From contig CAYZVC010000003.1 in NCBI GenBank assembly GCA_964482035.1, forward strand, positions 1-64,000: a stretch of 64,000 nucleotides of DNA, in the 5' to 3' direction. Below the pieces are notes generated by a model, which was not told the DNA's origin, made no database searches, and saw only the letters and a program-made list of their open reading frames with translations. This document shows, in pieces, positions 10,096 through 20,388 of the stretch. Both the position numbers and the translations under genes were made by a program. How positions within the stretch are numbered: position 1 is the stretch's first letter; every line of letters begins with the position of its first letter. Source of the DNA: JANJWP01 sp964482035 (lineage in GTDB: Bacteria > Patescibacteriota > Gracilibacteria > BD1-5 > UBA2023).

Positions 10096-11313
10096 ATGGC
10101 GAAGACCGGAAAGATGACGGAAGAAATCGGGAATTCCTTCGGAAAATCCGAATGGAACGCGGCTTTCGCCGACCTCTGAACGTTCATCGCGTTCATATTG
10201 GCGTATTTGGCGGTGCCCGGCGCGAATCCCGCGGGGATATTCTTCGCGTTCGGGTTGGCGCTCGTAATCTCGGGCTGGTGGTTCCGCGCCCCGCTCCCGG
10301 TACAGCCCATGAAGGCCATCGGTGCCGGCATCGCCACCCTTCCCGGGTCGACCGTCGCGACCCTCACCGGGGCATCGCTCGCCACCGGCGCCTTCTGGGT
10401 GCTCGTGTCGGCGTCCTGACTTTCGGGAAAGATCTCGAAATGGGTACCGAAATCCGTAGTCGCGGGCATATCCGTCGGCCTCGCGTTCGCGCTCGCTTCC
10501 CAGGCTTTGAGGCTCATTACCGTCGACCCGTACGGGGCGATGGACATGATCGGGACGTTCAGCGTCCTCGAAAAACTCGGCATCGTCGGAATCGTCGGCG
10601 CAGTGGGCATCCCGCTCCTCTCGTACGGATTGTCGAAACTTACCCGGCTCCCGCTCATCCTCTGGCTCCTCGCGCTCGCCACCGGCTACGCCGCGCTCGT
10701 TTCGCCCGTGGAATTCCGCCTCGTCTATTCGACTCCCGTCGCGTTCTCGATGCCTTCATTCGGAATCGGCGAAATCACGCTTTCCGATTTCGCGTACGGC
10801 GCGATTTTCCTCGCGCTTCCGCAGTTTCCCGTGACGCTCGGCAATGCCGTAGTATCGGTCACCCGCGAAATGAACCGTCTCTATCCCCAGGCCGAAATCA
10901 CCGAAAACACGATGATGAAAACCACCGGCTGGATGAACGTGCTCTCGGGATGCTTCGGCGGAATCCCCATGTGCCACGGATCCGGCGGAGTGGCCGCATA
11001 TTCGGCGTTCTGAGGAAAAACGGGCGGAACCACCGTCATTTTCGGCGGAATCCTCGTCGCGGCGTCGCTCTTTTTCTCGGCGCACCTCAAGGCGTACTTC
11101 GCCGCATTCCCGAGCGGAGTGGCCGGAGCGCTCCTGCTCTTCGCCGCGTACCAGTTGGTCATGGGCTCGAAATCGGCGTTCTCCGACAAGGACGACTTCG
11201 CCCCCTTCGCGCTCACCGCGCTCCTCTCGTGTTGGAACGCCGGGGCCGGCCTCGTCGCGGGCATCGCCTTCGCCAAGTACCTGGAGCGCAAAAGCCGGTC
11301 GGCGGCATTGTAA
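10096..11313 (+). CDS. MOT1-like putative sulfate/molybdate transporter
   Basis: 405 residues, ATG 10096 to TAA. A polytopic membrane protein with the SulP-related MOT1 signatures: an early VQPMKAIGAG and later GGIPMCHGSGGVAAYSAFG followed by KTGGT. In the MOT1 family these are the QPMKA and PMCHGxGG motifs thought to form the anion path. TGA at 10177, 10417 and 11011 is read as Gly; the last is the conserved G after the AF of the second motif. Roughly ten hydrophobic segments are visible, normal for the family. Whether the substrate is molybdate, sulfate or another oxyanion cannot be told. It stands alone after the tRNA terminator. Confidence 0.85.
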
Positions 11314-11359
11314 AGAAGCGGATTTCGGATATAGTCCGACCATCATTTTTCAGTCATAC

Positions 11360-11698
11360 ATGGCAAATTCCCACGGACTCTCCGCGCGGCTCGTCAAAAA
11401 ACAGGCGGCGGCCCGCAAACTCGCGAAAAACAAGAAGAAATCCGCGGCGGTCTACACCGGCAACGAAAACCGCGACGTCCGCAAAAACACGAGCTACAAG
11501 AAGCGCAAGCGCTACATGGAGAACAAGCAGAACTTCCCCAAGAAGAAGCTCCCTACCAAGAACGTCGATTCGCTCATCGAACTCGGCATTTTGGATTCGC
11601 GCGGATTCTTCAAGAAGGGCAAGAAGAAGAATTTCATCACCGGCAGCATGGTCGACCTCAAGGGTTTCGACTTCTACGGCTTGCCGAGAGCGGGATAA
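11360..11698 (+). CDS. Small very basic protein of unknown function
   Basis: 112 residues, ATG 11360 to TAA, extremely rich in Lys and Arg (KKQAAARKLAKNKKK, YKKRKRY, FFKKGKKKNF) with no membrane segment. Such composition suits a nucleic-acid or ribosome-associated protein, but no family is recognised. A TATAGT element about 30 bases upstream with no Shine-Dalgarno sequence suggests a short-leader transcript. No TGA codons occur, in keeping with a well-expressed gene. Confidence 0.75.
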   Translation: MANSHGLSARLVKKQAAARKLAKNKKKSAAVYTGNENRDVRKNTSYKKRKRYMENKQNFPKKKLPTKNVDSLIELGILDSRGFFKKGKKKNFITGSMVDLKGFDFYGLPRAG

Positions 11699-11785
11699 AC
11701 GGGGTCGGCGTTTTGCGAAGAGGGTGAAAATCCGATTTGCAAAACGCCATTTCTTCGCTATATTTCGCAAGCATTTCGCATACAT

Positions 11786-11863
11786 GCAGCCATAGCTCAG
11801 TTGGATTAGAGCGCTTCCCTGCGAAGGAAGAGGTCGCTGGTTCGAGCCCAGCTGGTTGCACCA
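11786..11863 (+). tRNA. tRNA-Arg(GCG)
   Basis: Acceptor GCAGCCA/TGGTTGC, D loop AGTTGGATTA with A20, anticodon stem CTTCC/GGAAG, loop CTGCGAA (anticodon GCG, reading CGC and CGU), T arm with TTCGAGC, A73 and encoded CCA. Most bacteria use ACG, deaminated to ICG, for this job. Confidence 0.92.
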
Positions 11864-11876
11864 TTCGCCATCGAAA

Positions 11877-11904
11877 GAAACCCCCGGAAACGGGGGTTTC
11901 TTTA
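11877..11904 (+). terminator. Terminator after tRNA-Arg
   Basis: GAAACCCCCG-GAAA-CGGGGGTTTC followed by TTTATT. Confidence 0.85.
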
Positions 11905-11941
11905 TTGTCGCGCCAAACGTACGTTCTTAAGACGGCATTAA

Positions 11942-11972
11942 AAAAAACACGGTCCGAAGACCGTGTTTTTTG
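11942..11972. terminator. Bidirectional terminator hairpin
   Basis: AAAAAACACGGTC, loop CGAA, GACCGTGTTTTTT. It lies 57 bases past the TGA end of the minus-strand gene at 12029 and is its likely terminator. Confidence 0.8.
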
Positions 11973-12028
11973 GTGAGGTCGAAATCCATCCGGTTACGGA
12001 GAATCCCGATCCTTGTTTTCGTACCGCG

Positions 12029-12688
12029 TCAGGCCGTGCGACGGGCCATTCCGCTCGCGGCGTATTCTTCGATGCGCGATTCGGCGCGGTTCGCGAAGTA
12101 ACGAACCAAACCGAACGCGATCATGAAGCCCGCCACGAGGGAAACGACCACCAGCAGTATGACGAGAATCGCCACTTTGCCCTTGCCGTCACCTTTGCCT
12201 TCGAGCGCTTTGCCGAACAGTTCGCCCACGTTCCCGAGAGCGCCGCCGAGGTTGTTGACGGCGGAAACGGTATTGTGGATTTGCGCGAACGAGTTCCAGC
12301 CGGCGGTCGCGATGCTGGCGAAATCGCGGCGACGGTAGGCTTCGCGGAGCGAATGTGCCCAAATCGCGAGACCGCTTCCCAAAATCGGGAAGATGACCGC
12401 GACGTACCAAAGCGAGAAAATCGACTGCATCATTTCCTTCGCCTGTTCGGGCGAAAGGGTGGGTTCCGCACCGGAAGTCAGGAACACGCTCGAGCCGTAG
12501 GCCAAAACGAGCAGGATAGGCATCGAGAAGCCGACGCCGGACTGGATGACGGCAGACCAGAGGACGGTCTTGTTGAACCAACCGCCCAAAGTCATCGCAT
12601 CCTTCCATGCCGAACCGACCGCGTAGCAGTTCCAGACGGCGATGAGAACGTTGAGAAGGAGAACGGCAAAGAGAATCAGTGCGTCCAT
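12029..12688 (-). CDS. Integral membrane protein of unknown function, apparent TGA stop
   Basis: 219 residues from ATG 12688, preceded by the Shine-Dalgarno sequence GAAAGGA and, further up, TTGACA (complement of 12810-12815). Hydrophobic segments lie near residues 1-20, 45-70, 90-115 and 165-190, with a Gly/Lys-rich stretch (LEGKGDGKGK) before the last. It ends RRTA then TGA at 12029. If that TGA were Gly, the protein would gain 34 residues and read through the terminator hairpin to TAA at 11927, which seems unlikely. This is one of four SD-led genes with that property. No family recognised. Confidence 0.6.
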   Translation of the reverse strand: MDALILFAVLLLNVLIAVWNCYAVGSAWKDAMTLGGWFNKTVLWSAVIQSGVGFSMPILLVLAYGSSVFLTSGAEPTLSPEQAKEMMQSIFSLWYVAVIFPILGSGLAIWAHSLREAYRRRDFASIATAGWNSFAQIHNTVSAVNNLGGALGNVGELFGKALEGKGDGKGKVAILVILLVVVSLVAGFMIAFGLVRYFANRAESRIEEYAASGMARRTA

Positions 12689-12818
12689 CGTGGAATCCTT
12701 TCACGAAAAGGGCGACTCGAACCATTCGAGCCGCCGACAAGACGTCCGATCGTTTTCGAAAATCTTGCCGGAAGCTCGAACGAATATCTTTTATGTATGT
12801 AATCGCAATTGTCAATAC

Positions 12819-13658
12819 CTAATCCGCCCCACCCCCTCCTCCGCCTCCGTCGGAACTGCCGTCCGACGAGTCACCGTCGGCATCCCCGTCCGCATCTGCT
12901 CAGAAAGAAAATCCCCCTTCGTCCGCCGGGGTCGACATTCCGGAAATCGCGAACGCCGCGATGACGGATGCCGGAAGCCATATTCCGCCCACGTCCGACA
13001 AATCGGAATAGTCCGAAAACCCTCCTTCGGTGCCGCGGCGTTTTCGGATTTCGTTCACCAGACTCCACAAACGGTTCCGCCATTCTTTGGCCCGCACGGT
13101 TTCGAGCGGCCATTCCGGATTTCCGAATTCCGGATTTCCCAAGACGGCGATGCGCTTGTTCACGACGTTGATCGTTTGGGCGTAATCCCATCCCAAATAT
13201 CCGAACGTCGTGTCGGGAAACGCCTTCTTGTACTCGACGTCGAACCAGTCGGCAATCGGCTTTCCTTCAAGCTTCATGCGCTTCATGAATCCCCAGAATC
13301 CCGCGGCGTCGTCGAGGATCGTCTTTTTCGCTTCGAACCACGCGAGTTCGTCGGCAACGCGTTTCTTCAGGTGTTCGCCCTGTTCGTAGACGCAACCGTA
13401 TTCGAGAAGCAGGCGGTGTTCGTCTTCGGTGATCGCGTTGTAAGAAACCTTTTTCAGCGCCTCGAAAAGCGCGAGGAGGCGTTGGCCTTCTTCGGCGTTT
13501 TCGGCGGATTCGACGATGGCGGCCGTTTCCGGAACGGCGTCGGCGACTTTCTTCGCTACCGAATCGGCGAGATCGAGCGCGGAATTCGGCTCGGCAACGA
13601 CCGTGGCGGGAACGGATTCCGACGATTCGCGGAGCTTCGGATCCAAAGTGGTGGACAT
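12819..13658 (-). CDS. Protein of unknown function with acidic glycine-rich tail
   Basis: 279 residues from ATG 13658 to TAG; a start at 13689 (MEGLFFLQNR) is also possible. The middle has HRLLLEYGCVYEQGEHL, FGYLGWDYAQTINVVNKRIA and a Trp-rich EWRNRLWSLVNEIRKRRG; a hydrophobic stretch (GIWLPASVIAAFAIS) lies near residue 240. TGA at 12900 is Gly: reading on gives FSFGADADGDADGD and ends with a run of glycines plus AD, a tail common in exported or membrane-linked bacterial proteins, then TAG. The function is unknown. It faces the YcxB-like gene divergently. Confidence 0.7.
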
Positions 13659-13816
13659 TCGGTTCTGCAAGAAAAATAACCCTTCCATTTTTCCATATCC
13701 GGCGTCGAAATACAAAAAATCGTCCCCGCTTCGGAAAAAGCGAAAACGGATTCGATTGATAGTCGAAAATGATTAAAATGTCGCGTTAGCAACTATCATG
13801 GTAACAAAGGGGGAAC

Positions 13817-14350
13817 ATGAAAAAAGAATTCGAGTTCCAATACCGCCCCAGTGCGGAAGACTACGTAAAATTCGCGATTCTCCAGACTCGGAAATCCAAC
13901 TTCGTTTACGCGCTCGTCCTCGTCATGGTTTACGCGCTCATCGTAGGGAGCGAAACGGGGTGGAACTACGGCCCCGCCAGCCTCGCGAAGTGGCTTTTCC
14001 CGTTCGCGCTGTCGGTCATCCTCATCGCGTGGCTCCGTTCGCGCAGCCTCGAGAAGATCCGCAAGAATTTCGACAAGAACCCCTTCGTGGGGTGCGACGT
14101 CGATTGCAAGGCGAATCCAGACGGAATGTCGTTCGAATCCAAAAGCCAAAAACGATCGAGTTCCAACGAACTCGCCTGGTACGAAATCTTCAAAATCGGC
14201 GAAACCCGGCACGCGTTCTACGTCTACGTCATGGAATCGATGGCGTACATCATCCCCAAGCACGTTTTCGCCGACAAGGACGAAATGAAGGATTTTCGAA
14301 TCCTCTGCCGAACGAACATCGAAGAAGCCAAGCTCGAACTCTGGAAATAG
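13817..14350 (+). CDS. YcxB-like membrane protein
   Basis: 177 residues, ATG 13817 behind AAAGGGGGAAC, ending TAG directly before the next gene's stop. Two adjoining hydrophobic segments (about residues 35-50 and 58-75) precede a soluble C-terminal domain with PDGMSFES, WYEIFKIGET and YIIPKHVF. This is the layout of the YcxB-like family, whose biochemical role is unknown. Its end abuts, convergently, the GGDEF gene. Confidence 0.7.
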   Translation: MKKEFEFQYRPSAEDYVKFAILQTRKSNFVYALVLVMVYALIVGSETGWNYGPASLAKWLFPFALSVILIAWLRSRSLEKIRKNFDKNPFVGCDVDCKANPDGMSFESKSQKRSSSNELAWYEIFKIGETRHAFYVYVMESMAYIIPKHVFADKDEMKDFRILCRTNIEEAKLELWK

Positions 14351-15586
14351 TTACGCGACGAAGAGCCGGTTGATGGCCGAATGCCAGTCGAACCGACGCT
14401 CTGACGAAGAGGTTTCCGAGCAGCAGGCCTTTCCGGCAGCCCCTCCGCAACATTCCCCGTTTTCGAATACCGATACCCGGTTGCGCCCTTCCCTCTTGGA
14501 ACGGTACATCGCGGCATCGGATTTTTTTACGACTTCCTCCACCGGTTCGTCCGGATCGAGGCACGAAGCTACGCCGAAACTCGCCGTAGCCCTCACCGTG
14601 GCGTCTTCGGGCTCATGGCTTTCCATCAGCAGGCATCGGAGCCCTTCCGCGACGGCATGCGCGCTTTCGGCGTCGCAATCGTGGAGGTAGACGAGGAACT
14701 CTTCCCCACCCATGCGTCAGAGCACGGAATTGGAACGCGTAGCGAGACCTTCCCTCAATACCGCCCCCACCCTCTTGAGCAATTGGTCGCCGACGGCATG
14801 CCCGTGCTGGTCGTTGACGAGCTTGAAGTGGTCGATGTCGATCATGACGAGCGAAAACCCTTCGTGCGGGCTTACTCGCCTGAAATGTCCCACGCGCTCG
14901 AAGAAGCCGAGACGGTTGTAGAGCGAGGTCAATTGGTCCTCGCACGCCCTGCGGTGGCGCTCTTCGACGAGCAAATGCCTCTGTACCCTCTCGAAATGCG
15001 CGCGCACGGCGCGGGCCACCTTGCGGAGCTGCGATTCGACGAGGTCGATGGGAACCTGGAGCCCGTTTTCCGGAACCTCGAGAAAACCCACCGGCGAACA
15101 CGACTGCGATATATGGCAGGAAATGCGGACGGGGACGTACGCCTTTCCGGGTTCGAACTTGAAATGTCCGGCTCCGTGCATGGCCACGCAACGGGAAAAA
15201 TCCGAATCGCCGTCGATCGGGTATTTGGAAAAATACGCGGCGACGCAACTGCGGAAAACGTCGTCGAGGTCGTCGATGCGGAGCGTGCGCATGTGGCAGG
15301 CGCGGTTTTTGGAGAGGTATCCCCGCATTCCCACGAGATGGAGTTTGGCTCAGAAAGCGAGCGCTTCGGGGATTTCGCGCACCGCGAAATCGAAAAGTTC
15401 GCGGATTCATTGCGAGCCGTCCATAAGGTCGAGCACGTGCTCGACCCGCTTTTCGAATTCGAGCGCGGTCCGAAGCGCTTTGACTTCGGCTTCCAACTCG
15501 ATGCGCCGGAGCAAGCCTTCCCCGGTATGCGAATCTGCCCCGGTATCGGTGGAAACTTCGTCCGATCCGGGATTCATGGCATTCAT
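14351..15586 (-). CDS. Diguanylate cyclase with N-terminal sensory region
   Basis: 411 residues from ATG 15586; a TTG at 15631 would add 15. TAA at 14351. TGA at three places is Gly, including the one just before RMGGEEFLVYL, where many family members carry VGRxGGEEF. The N-terminal 230 residues contain Cys and His (CHMRTLRIDD, CVAMHGAGHF, ISCHISQSC) and resemble a GAF-type sensor, possibly metal- or haem-binding; that is inference. The C-terminal GGDEF domain shows LTSLYNRLGFF, MIDIDHFKLVNDQHGHAVGD and RMGGEEF, the active form. It would make c-di-GMP in the cytoplasm. No membrane segment is seen. Confidence 0.87.
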
Positions 15587-15770
15587 GCCTATGGATGTGA
15601 TGTGCGTCTTGAAATCGAAGGATACTTCCAATTCTTAAGAAAACCTTAAAATCCATGTGAAGAATCGGTGAAGAATAAATTTACAAAAATCTTTTTTATT
15701 TTTTCCGTAACTATTCGGTAACTTTCGACGACTAAAAAATTCGCGCTTATCCATTCAGTGCGAATTTTTT

Positions 15771-16652
15771 ATGAACGCCATCACCATTGAAGCCGTACGG
15801 CCCGAAAACCTTTCCCAACGCGACATCGTCGGCATACACGAAGTCATGCAGGACATGTGGGCCTCGGAAGCCGGACTCTGAGAGCTCTCGCAGTGCGTCG
15901 ACTGCGGAAAAATGGTCTCGAAAGAAGAAGCCTTCAAGCATCTTCCGCCGGAAATCGCCAGCGATACCGTCGCGCAAGTGTTCCGGATACTCGGGAGCGA
16001 AGACGTTCCGTGTCCCGATTGCGGCGGAAGCACCCGTCTGATTTACGGACGTTCCAATATCGACAAGATCCGCGACCGCCTCACCCGGTCGGAAGACGCC
16101 TTTGTCGTTCTCGCGAAAGATCCGGAAAAAGGCATCGTGGGATTCGAAGAAGGCTACGTGAGTTCCCTCGAGCGCATATTCGAACTCGATCTGACCGACC
16201 ACTACGGCAACGTGGGGCTTCCGGCGATTAGAAACCGCATCGCGGCCGTCCTCTGATACGATCCCGAACGCATGCTCCTGCTCTCGTCGCTCTGACTCCT
16301 CGAACCGTACCGGAATTTTCAGAACATGTTCGCGATGTTGGCCCGGTTCTCGGAAATCCTCCCTCCTGAGAAATCCCATGTCCCCTGACTTACCGAAATG
16401 CACCGCTGAGGCGTGACGTACCGGATGTCCGAAGGCATCGGACAAGGAATCGTGCTCGGCATCGAAGACGAACCGCAATACCGCGCGAAAATGACCAGCG
16501 TGGGCGAAAAATACGAATCGAACCTCGTAGCGTACGAGGATCCCGTCACTATGTACCGGGAGAACTTCACCAAGGGGATGAAGCATTTTCTCAAATCCAC
16601 CAGGGGGCCGAAAATTCGGCGCGTCGAACGCGAAGGAGTTGCCGTTTGCTAA
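15771..16652 (+). CDS. Unknown protein with zinc-ribbon-like cysteines, weakly GNAT-like
   Basis: 293 residues, ATG 15771 to TAA, with TGA (15879, 16254, 16272, 16293 and others) read as Gly. Two CxxC pairs (CVDCGK near residue 43, CPDCGGS near 82) could hold zinc. The middle (FVVLAKDPEKGIVGFEEGYV) looks like the beta strands of an acetyltransferase, and MLLLSSLGLLEPYRNFQNMF resembles the acetyl-CoA helix region, so a GNAT relation is possible but not shown. A T-rich promoter region lies upstream. Confidence 0.65.
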
Positions 16653-16675
16653 GTTTCTCCGTATGCTCTCGCAAA

Positions 16676-18793
16676 ATGCGTAACGATACGCAGCATAACC
16701 AACCGGACATGGGCTACTATTCCCTCTCGTACGTCGTGGCGATCGCGCTCTCCGCCGTATGTTGAGCGCTCGTATTCAAAAAGTACCGCAACCCGTTCGG
16801 GTGGTACTTCTTCCTTTTCACGATTTTCGTTTCTTCGTGGTTCTTCTTCTATTTCCTGTTCTTTTCGGGAATCGAAGACGAGGCGCTGCTGCTCTTCCTT
16901 TCGAGACTGAATTTCTGAATCAGCATCGGCGCCACGTGGACGCTCTGGTTTTTCGTGCGGAACTTCTCCACCGAGCCCGCGAAAATCGTGAACGCCCCCA
17001 CCGTCCGCGCGGCGGCGGTATATTTCCCGCTTCTCGCGGTTTACTCGTTCACTCCCGCGATAGTGGGAAGTCTCGAATTTTCGAGCGCGGAAGGAGTGTA
17101 CCGCGAAGTATTCGGGACGTTCTTCCCCATCCACCCGATCCTCCACCTTACGGCGGTCGTATGATTGGTCTGGGATTCGGCAAGGCAGATCGGAAAGCAG
17201 AAAGGGCTCGACCTCGTGAGACTGAAACGCCTTCTTTTCGCGGCGGGTTCGTTCATCGGATTGTGCCTCGTTCTCCAGCTCGTGCTGCCGATGTTCGGCA
17301 TCTGGATTCTTGAGAAGGAAATCGTGTTCTTCTATCTCACTTTCACCGTTTACGCCTTCCATGCGCTCAGGCGGTACTATTTCCACTCGTGAGCGTTCAC
17401 GGGGAAATACGCGATAGCGGCGGCCTCGGCCGTGGTCGGCATTGGGGCCTCGATGGTTTACGAACGCCTGTATTCGTCGTTCGCCCACCGTTCCGCCATA
17501 GTCGACTACTGGGCGAATCCGGACGAAAATTCGCTCTCGAAGACCATCGTCGCGCTCATCGGGTATGCCATTACGTCCAATTTCCTCCGCTCCAAGCTGT
17601 TTTGAAACCCCAAAATTGCGGCGCTCCAGGAGGAGATATCCTTGCTCGAACGCGAAATCACGGGCATCGTGAACCCGTTCGACCTCAACGCGATGCTCAA
17701 ATCCAAGGGCGCGAAGATTTTCAGAACCTGACTTTGCCACGTAGCGCTCGCCAAAGACGAATCGAGACCGCGGTTGGACGCGTTTTTCACATCGAACCCG
17801 AAGGTTTCGGAATTCATGGACGACGAAGTGTTCATGGCGGACAAACCGGATGCCGAAGACGCGAAGAAAGACCTTCCGACTACGGCGTTCCTTGCCTTCC
17901 CCCTGCATGGCGAAGGCAAGATAGACGGGTACCTGTTCCTCTGAAAGAAAACCCTTTCGGACGCGTATTCTTCGGAAGAGGCGGCGGAATTGAGAAAATT
18001 CGCGCTCTTCTTGGAACTCCAGCTGAAAAGCATGGAGACGTACGCCCAATTACAAGACGTGAGCATCAACCTCGACCGTAAAGTCGATGAAAAGACCATC
18101 GAATACAACGACCTCATCAACAAGCAGAAGGAGTTCATCAGCGTCATCTCGCACGAAATCAAAGCCCCCATCACCAACGCGGTATTCCAGTCGGACGGGC
18201 TCCTCGACGATTTGGAAACCTGACTCCCGAAGGACCGCCTCAAGAAAGAACTTTCCACGCTCAACGCCCAGCTCGTGCGCGCCGGGGAACTCCTCACGAA
18301 GCTCTTTTCGGTACAGTATTACGAGACCCATTCGGTAACGCTTTTCAAGGAAAAAATCCTCGTCGACCAACTGCTCGCTTCGGAGCTCGAAATCTACGCG
18401 AAGATGCGGCCCGAAATCCGTTTCGTCGACCGGGTGAGCCGCGACCTCTGATTCGTAGAGCTCGACCGCTTGCAATTCCAACAGGTGGTTTCGAACCTTC
18501 TGCAGAACGCTTCGAAACATTCGAAAAAGAAGAATCCCACCATCCTGCTCGGCGCGTTCCGCACGGAAACGGGGTTGGAGATTTCGGTGGAAGACGACGG
18601 CGAAGGTTTCGAAAGTTCGGACACCGAAAAACTTTTCGAGAGGTATACCACGGGCGCGGGAGGTTCGGCGAGTCTCGGCATGGGACTCTACCTCTGCCGA
18701 ATCATCGTGGAAATGCACGGCGGCTCGATACGGGCTGGAAAATCCGAGGAATTCTGAGGGGCGAAATTCACCTTCACGATCCCTACGGCATAA
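16676..18793 (+). CDS. Membrane sensor histidine kinase
   Basis: 705 residues, ATG 16676 to TAA, with many TGA codons read as Gly. The N-terminal third is a seven- or eight-helix membrane region like the 7TM sensor module of some kinases. A GAF-like linker follows (about 330-450), then HisKA with the phospho-acceptor in FISVISHEIKAPITNAVFQ (His493). The ATPase domain has the N box NLLQNASKHSKK, G1 DDGEGF and G2 GMGLYLCRIIVEMHGG. The kinase would phosphorylate itself and pass phosphate to the response regulator 10 bases downstream. The ligand is unknown. Confidence 0.92.
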
Positions 18794-18803
18794 GCCCCGC
18801 CAT

Positions 18804-19550
18804 ATGAACATCCTCATCATCGAAGACGACGAATACCTCGCTGGGAGGATACGGCAAACCTTCGAGTCGAGGATAGCGGCCAACCGCATACGGATCGCCC
18901 GATCTTTTTTGGACTTCGTCCGCGAGATGCCGGCGATACGTTCGTACGACATTTTCCTCACGGATTTGCGACTGGGGGACGAACGCTCCAACGAACTGCT
19001 CTGATACCGGGTGATACGTGCGATCCGCGAGGCGGGAATCTCCGCGCCCATCGTGGTCATCAGCGGGTTTTCGGAAATCGACCGCCTGCGCGCGGCGTTC
19101 GACATAGGCGCCAGCGACTACCTGATAAAACCGGTGCGCCTGCGCGAACTCGAACTCAGGATCATGAACTGGTACAAAAACTTCGCGCTCTCCGCAAGGG
19201 AAACGCGCGAATCGAAACATTGGTACGGAAAGCTGGCGTACGACCTCGACCGCAACGAATTCCAATACGGGGGTGCGGCCATTCCTTTGTCGCGCTGAAG
19301 CAAGTACGTGCTCTCGGTGTTTTTCAGCAGTCCCGAGAAACTCCTGCGCGATTCGTACCTCGCCGAAAAAATATGGGGGGACGTGTGTTCCGTGGAAAAA
19401 CGCAACGTCCGGGTAAACGTTCTCAGACTGAAAAAAGCGCTGAGCCCCTTCGGGCTGGACGGTTGGATTTCCAACGTCCGCGGAGAGGGGTATTTCTTCT
19501 GCGATCCGGAAATTAGTCGGCCTCCAAGACGTAGCCCTGGTTGTAGATAG
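18804..19550 (+). CDS. OmpR-type response regulator
   Basis: 248 residues, ATG 18804 to TAG. Receiver domain: acidic pair IIEDDEYL near the start, phospho-acceptor Asp54 in FLTDLRLGDE, and the conserved Lys in DYLIKPVRL. A winged-helix DNA-binding domain follows (RDSYLAEKIWGD, VRVNVLRLKKALSPFG, ISNVRGEGYFF). TGA at 19002 and 19296 is Gly. It is the partner of the kinase upstream. The last 13 codons overlap the convergent regulator on the other strand. Confidence 0.92.
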
Positions 19551-20184
19551 CGCGGATGCGGCAATCGGAACCGAGTTTCTTTCTGAGGTTGGAGAGCGTG
19601 ACGCTGATGGTGTTGTCGGAAACTTCGACGTAGCGTCCGCCGCCCCAGACTTTGGCGACGAGCTCTTCGCGAGAGACGATCCATTTGGGGCGCTCGGTAA
19701 GGGCTTCTATCGTCATGCGTTCGTTACGGGTGAGCACGAGGGGTTTTCCGTCGTAGGTGGCGGTACCGCTCGTGGGGCTGTACGTGAGCTTGCCGACGCG
19801 GAACGCCTCGACGTTGGGTTGGACGGCCGAGCGGCGGATGACCGCGCGAGCGCGGGCGACGAGCTCTTCCGGAAGGAACGGCTTGGTAAGGTAGTCGTCG
19901 GCGCCGATGTCGAGACCGTGGATGACGTTCTGACTGTCGCCGTAGCCCGATATGAGGATGATGGGCGCGGCGGTCTTTTTGGTGTTGCGAAGCCATTTGA
20001 TGATGTCGAACCCGCTGCCGTCGCCCAAGGAAAGGTCGACGACGTAGAGGTTGGAGTCTCAGTGGTCGGTGTCGACGAAGTGGCGGTACCCGTAATAGAC
20101 GTTCACGACGTACCCGTTTTTTTCGAGCTTCCTGGCGATGTGACCGGCCAAGATCCTTTCGTCGTCTACGATCGAAACCCGCAT
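19513..20184 (-). CDS. OmpR-type response regulator
   Basis: 223 residues from ATG 20184 to TAA at 19513; TGA at 20059 is Gly just before DSNLYVVDLSLGDGSGF, whose Asp50 is the phospho-acceptor. DDYLTKPFLPEELVARARA gives the conserved Lys and the linker. The winged helix has LTRNERMTIEALTERPKWIVS, VEVSDNTISVTLSNLRKKLG and IRAIYNQGYVLEAD. It overlaps the 3' end of the convergent regulator by 38 bases. Its kinase partner is not adjacent, so it may also be served by the kinase at 16676. Confidence 0.92.
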
Positions 20185-20388
20185 ATGTGGAAAAATTCTG
20201 GTATTTAACGGAATGGTACGCGGGCGGAGGGGTTTGGCAAGTCGAGAGAAACGCGTTGGCGAAGGCAAGGGAAACCCGCTTGAAAATTGGGTCTGAAATT
20301 TAAGATTTTCTTAAGAATTGTGGGTAGGATATTCGAAGGCGATACGAAAACCACATCACCGTTGACGTTAATTCTTTCCAGACTCGAT

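Noticed and set aside
20185..20388. Gene in the AT-rich gap between the response regulator and the orphan gene
   Set aside because: No convincing frame on either strand even with TGA as sense; it holds AT-rich sequence likely to be the two divergent promoters.
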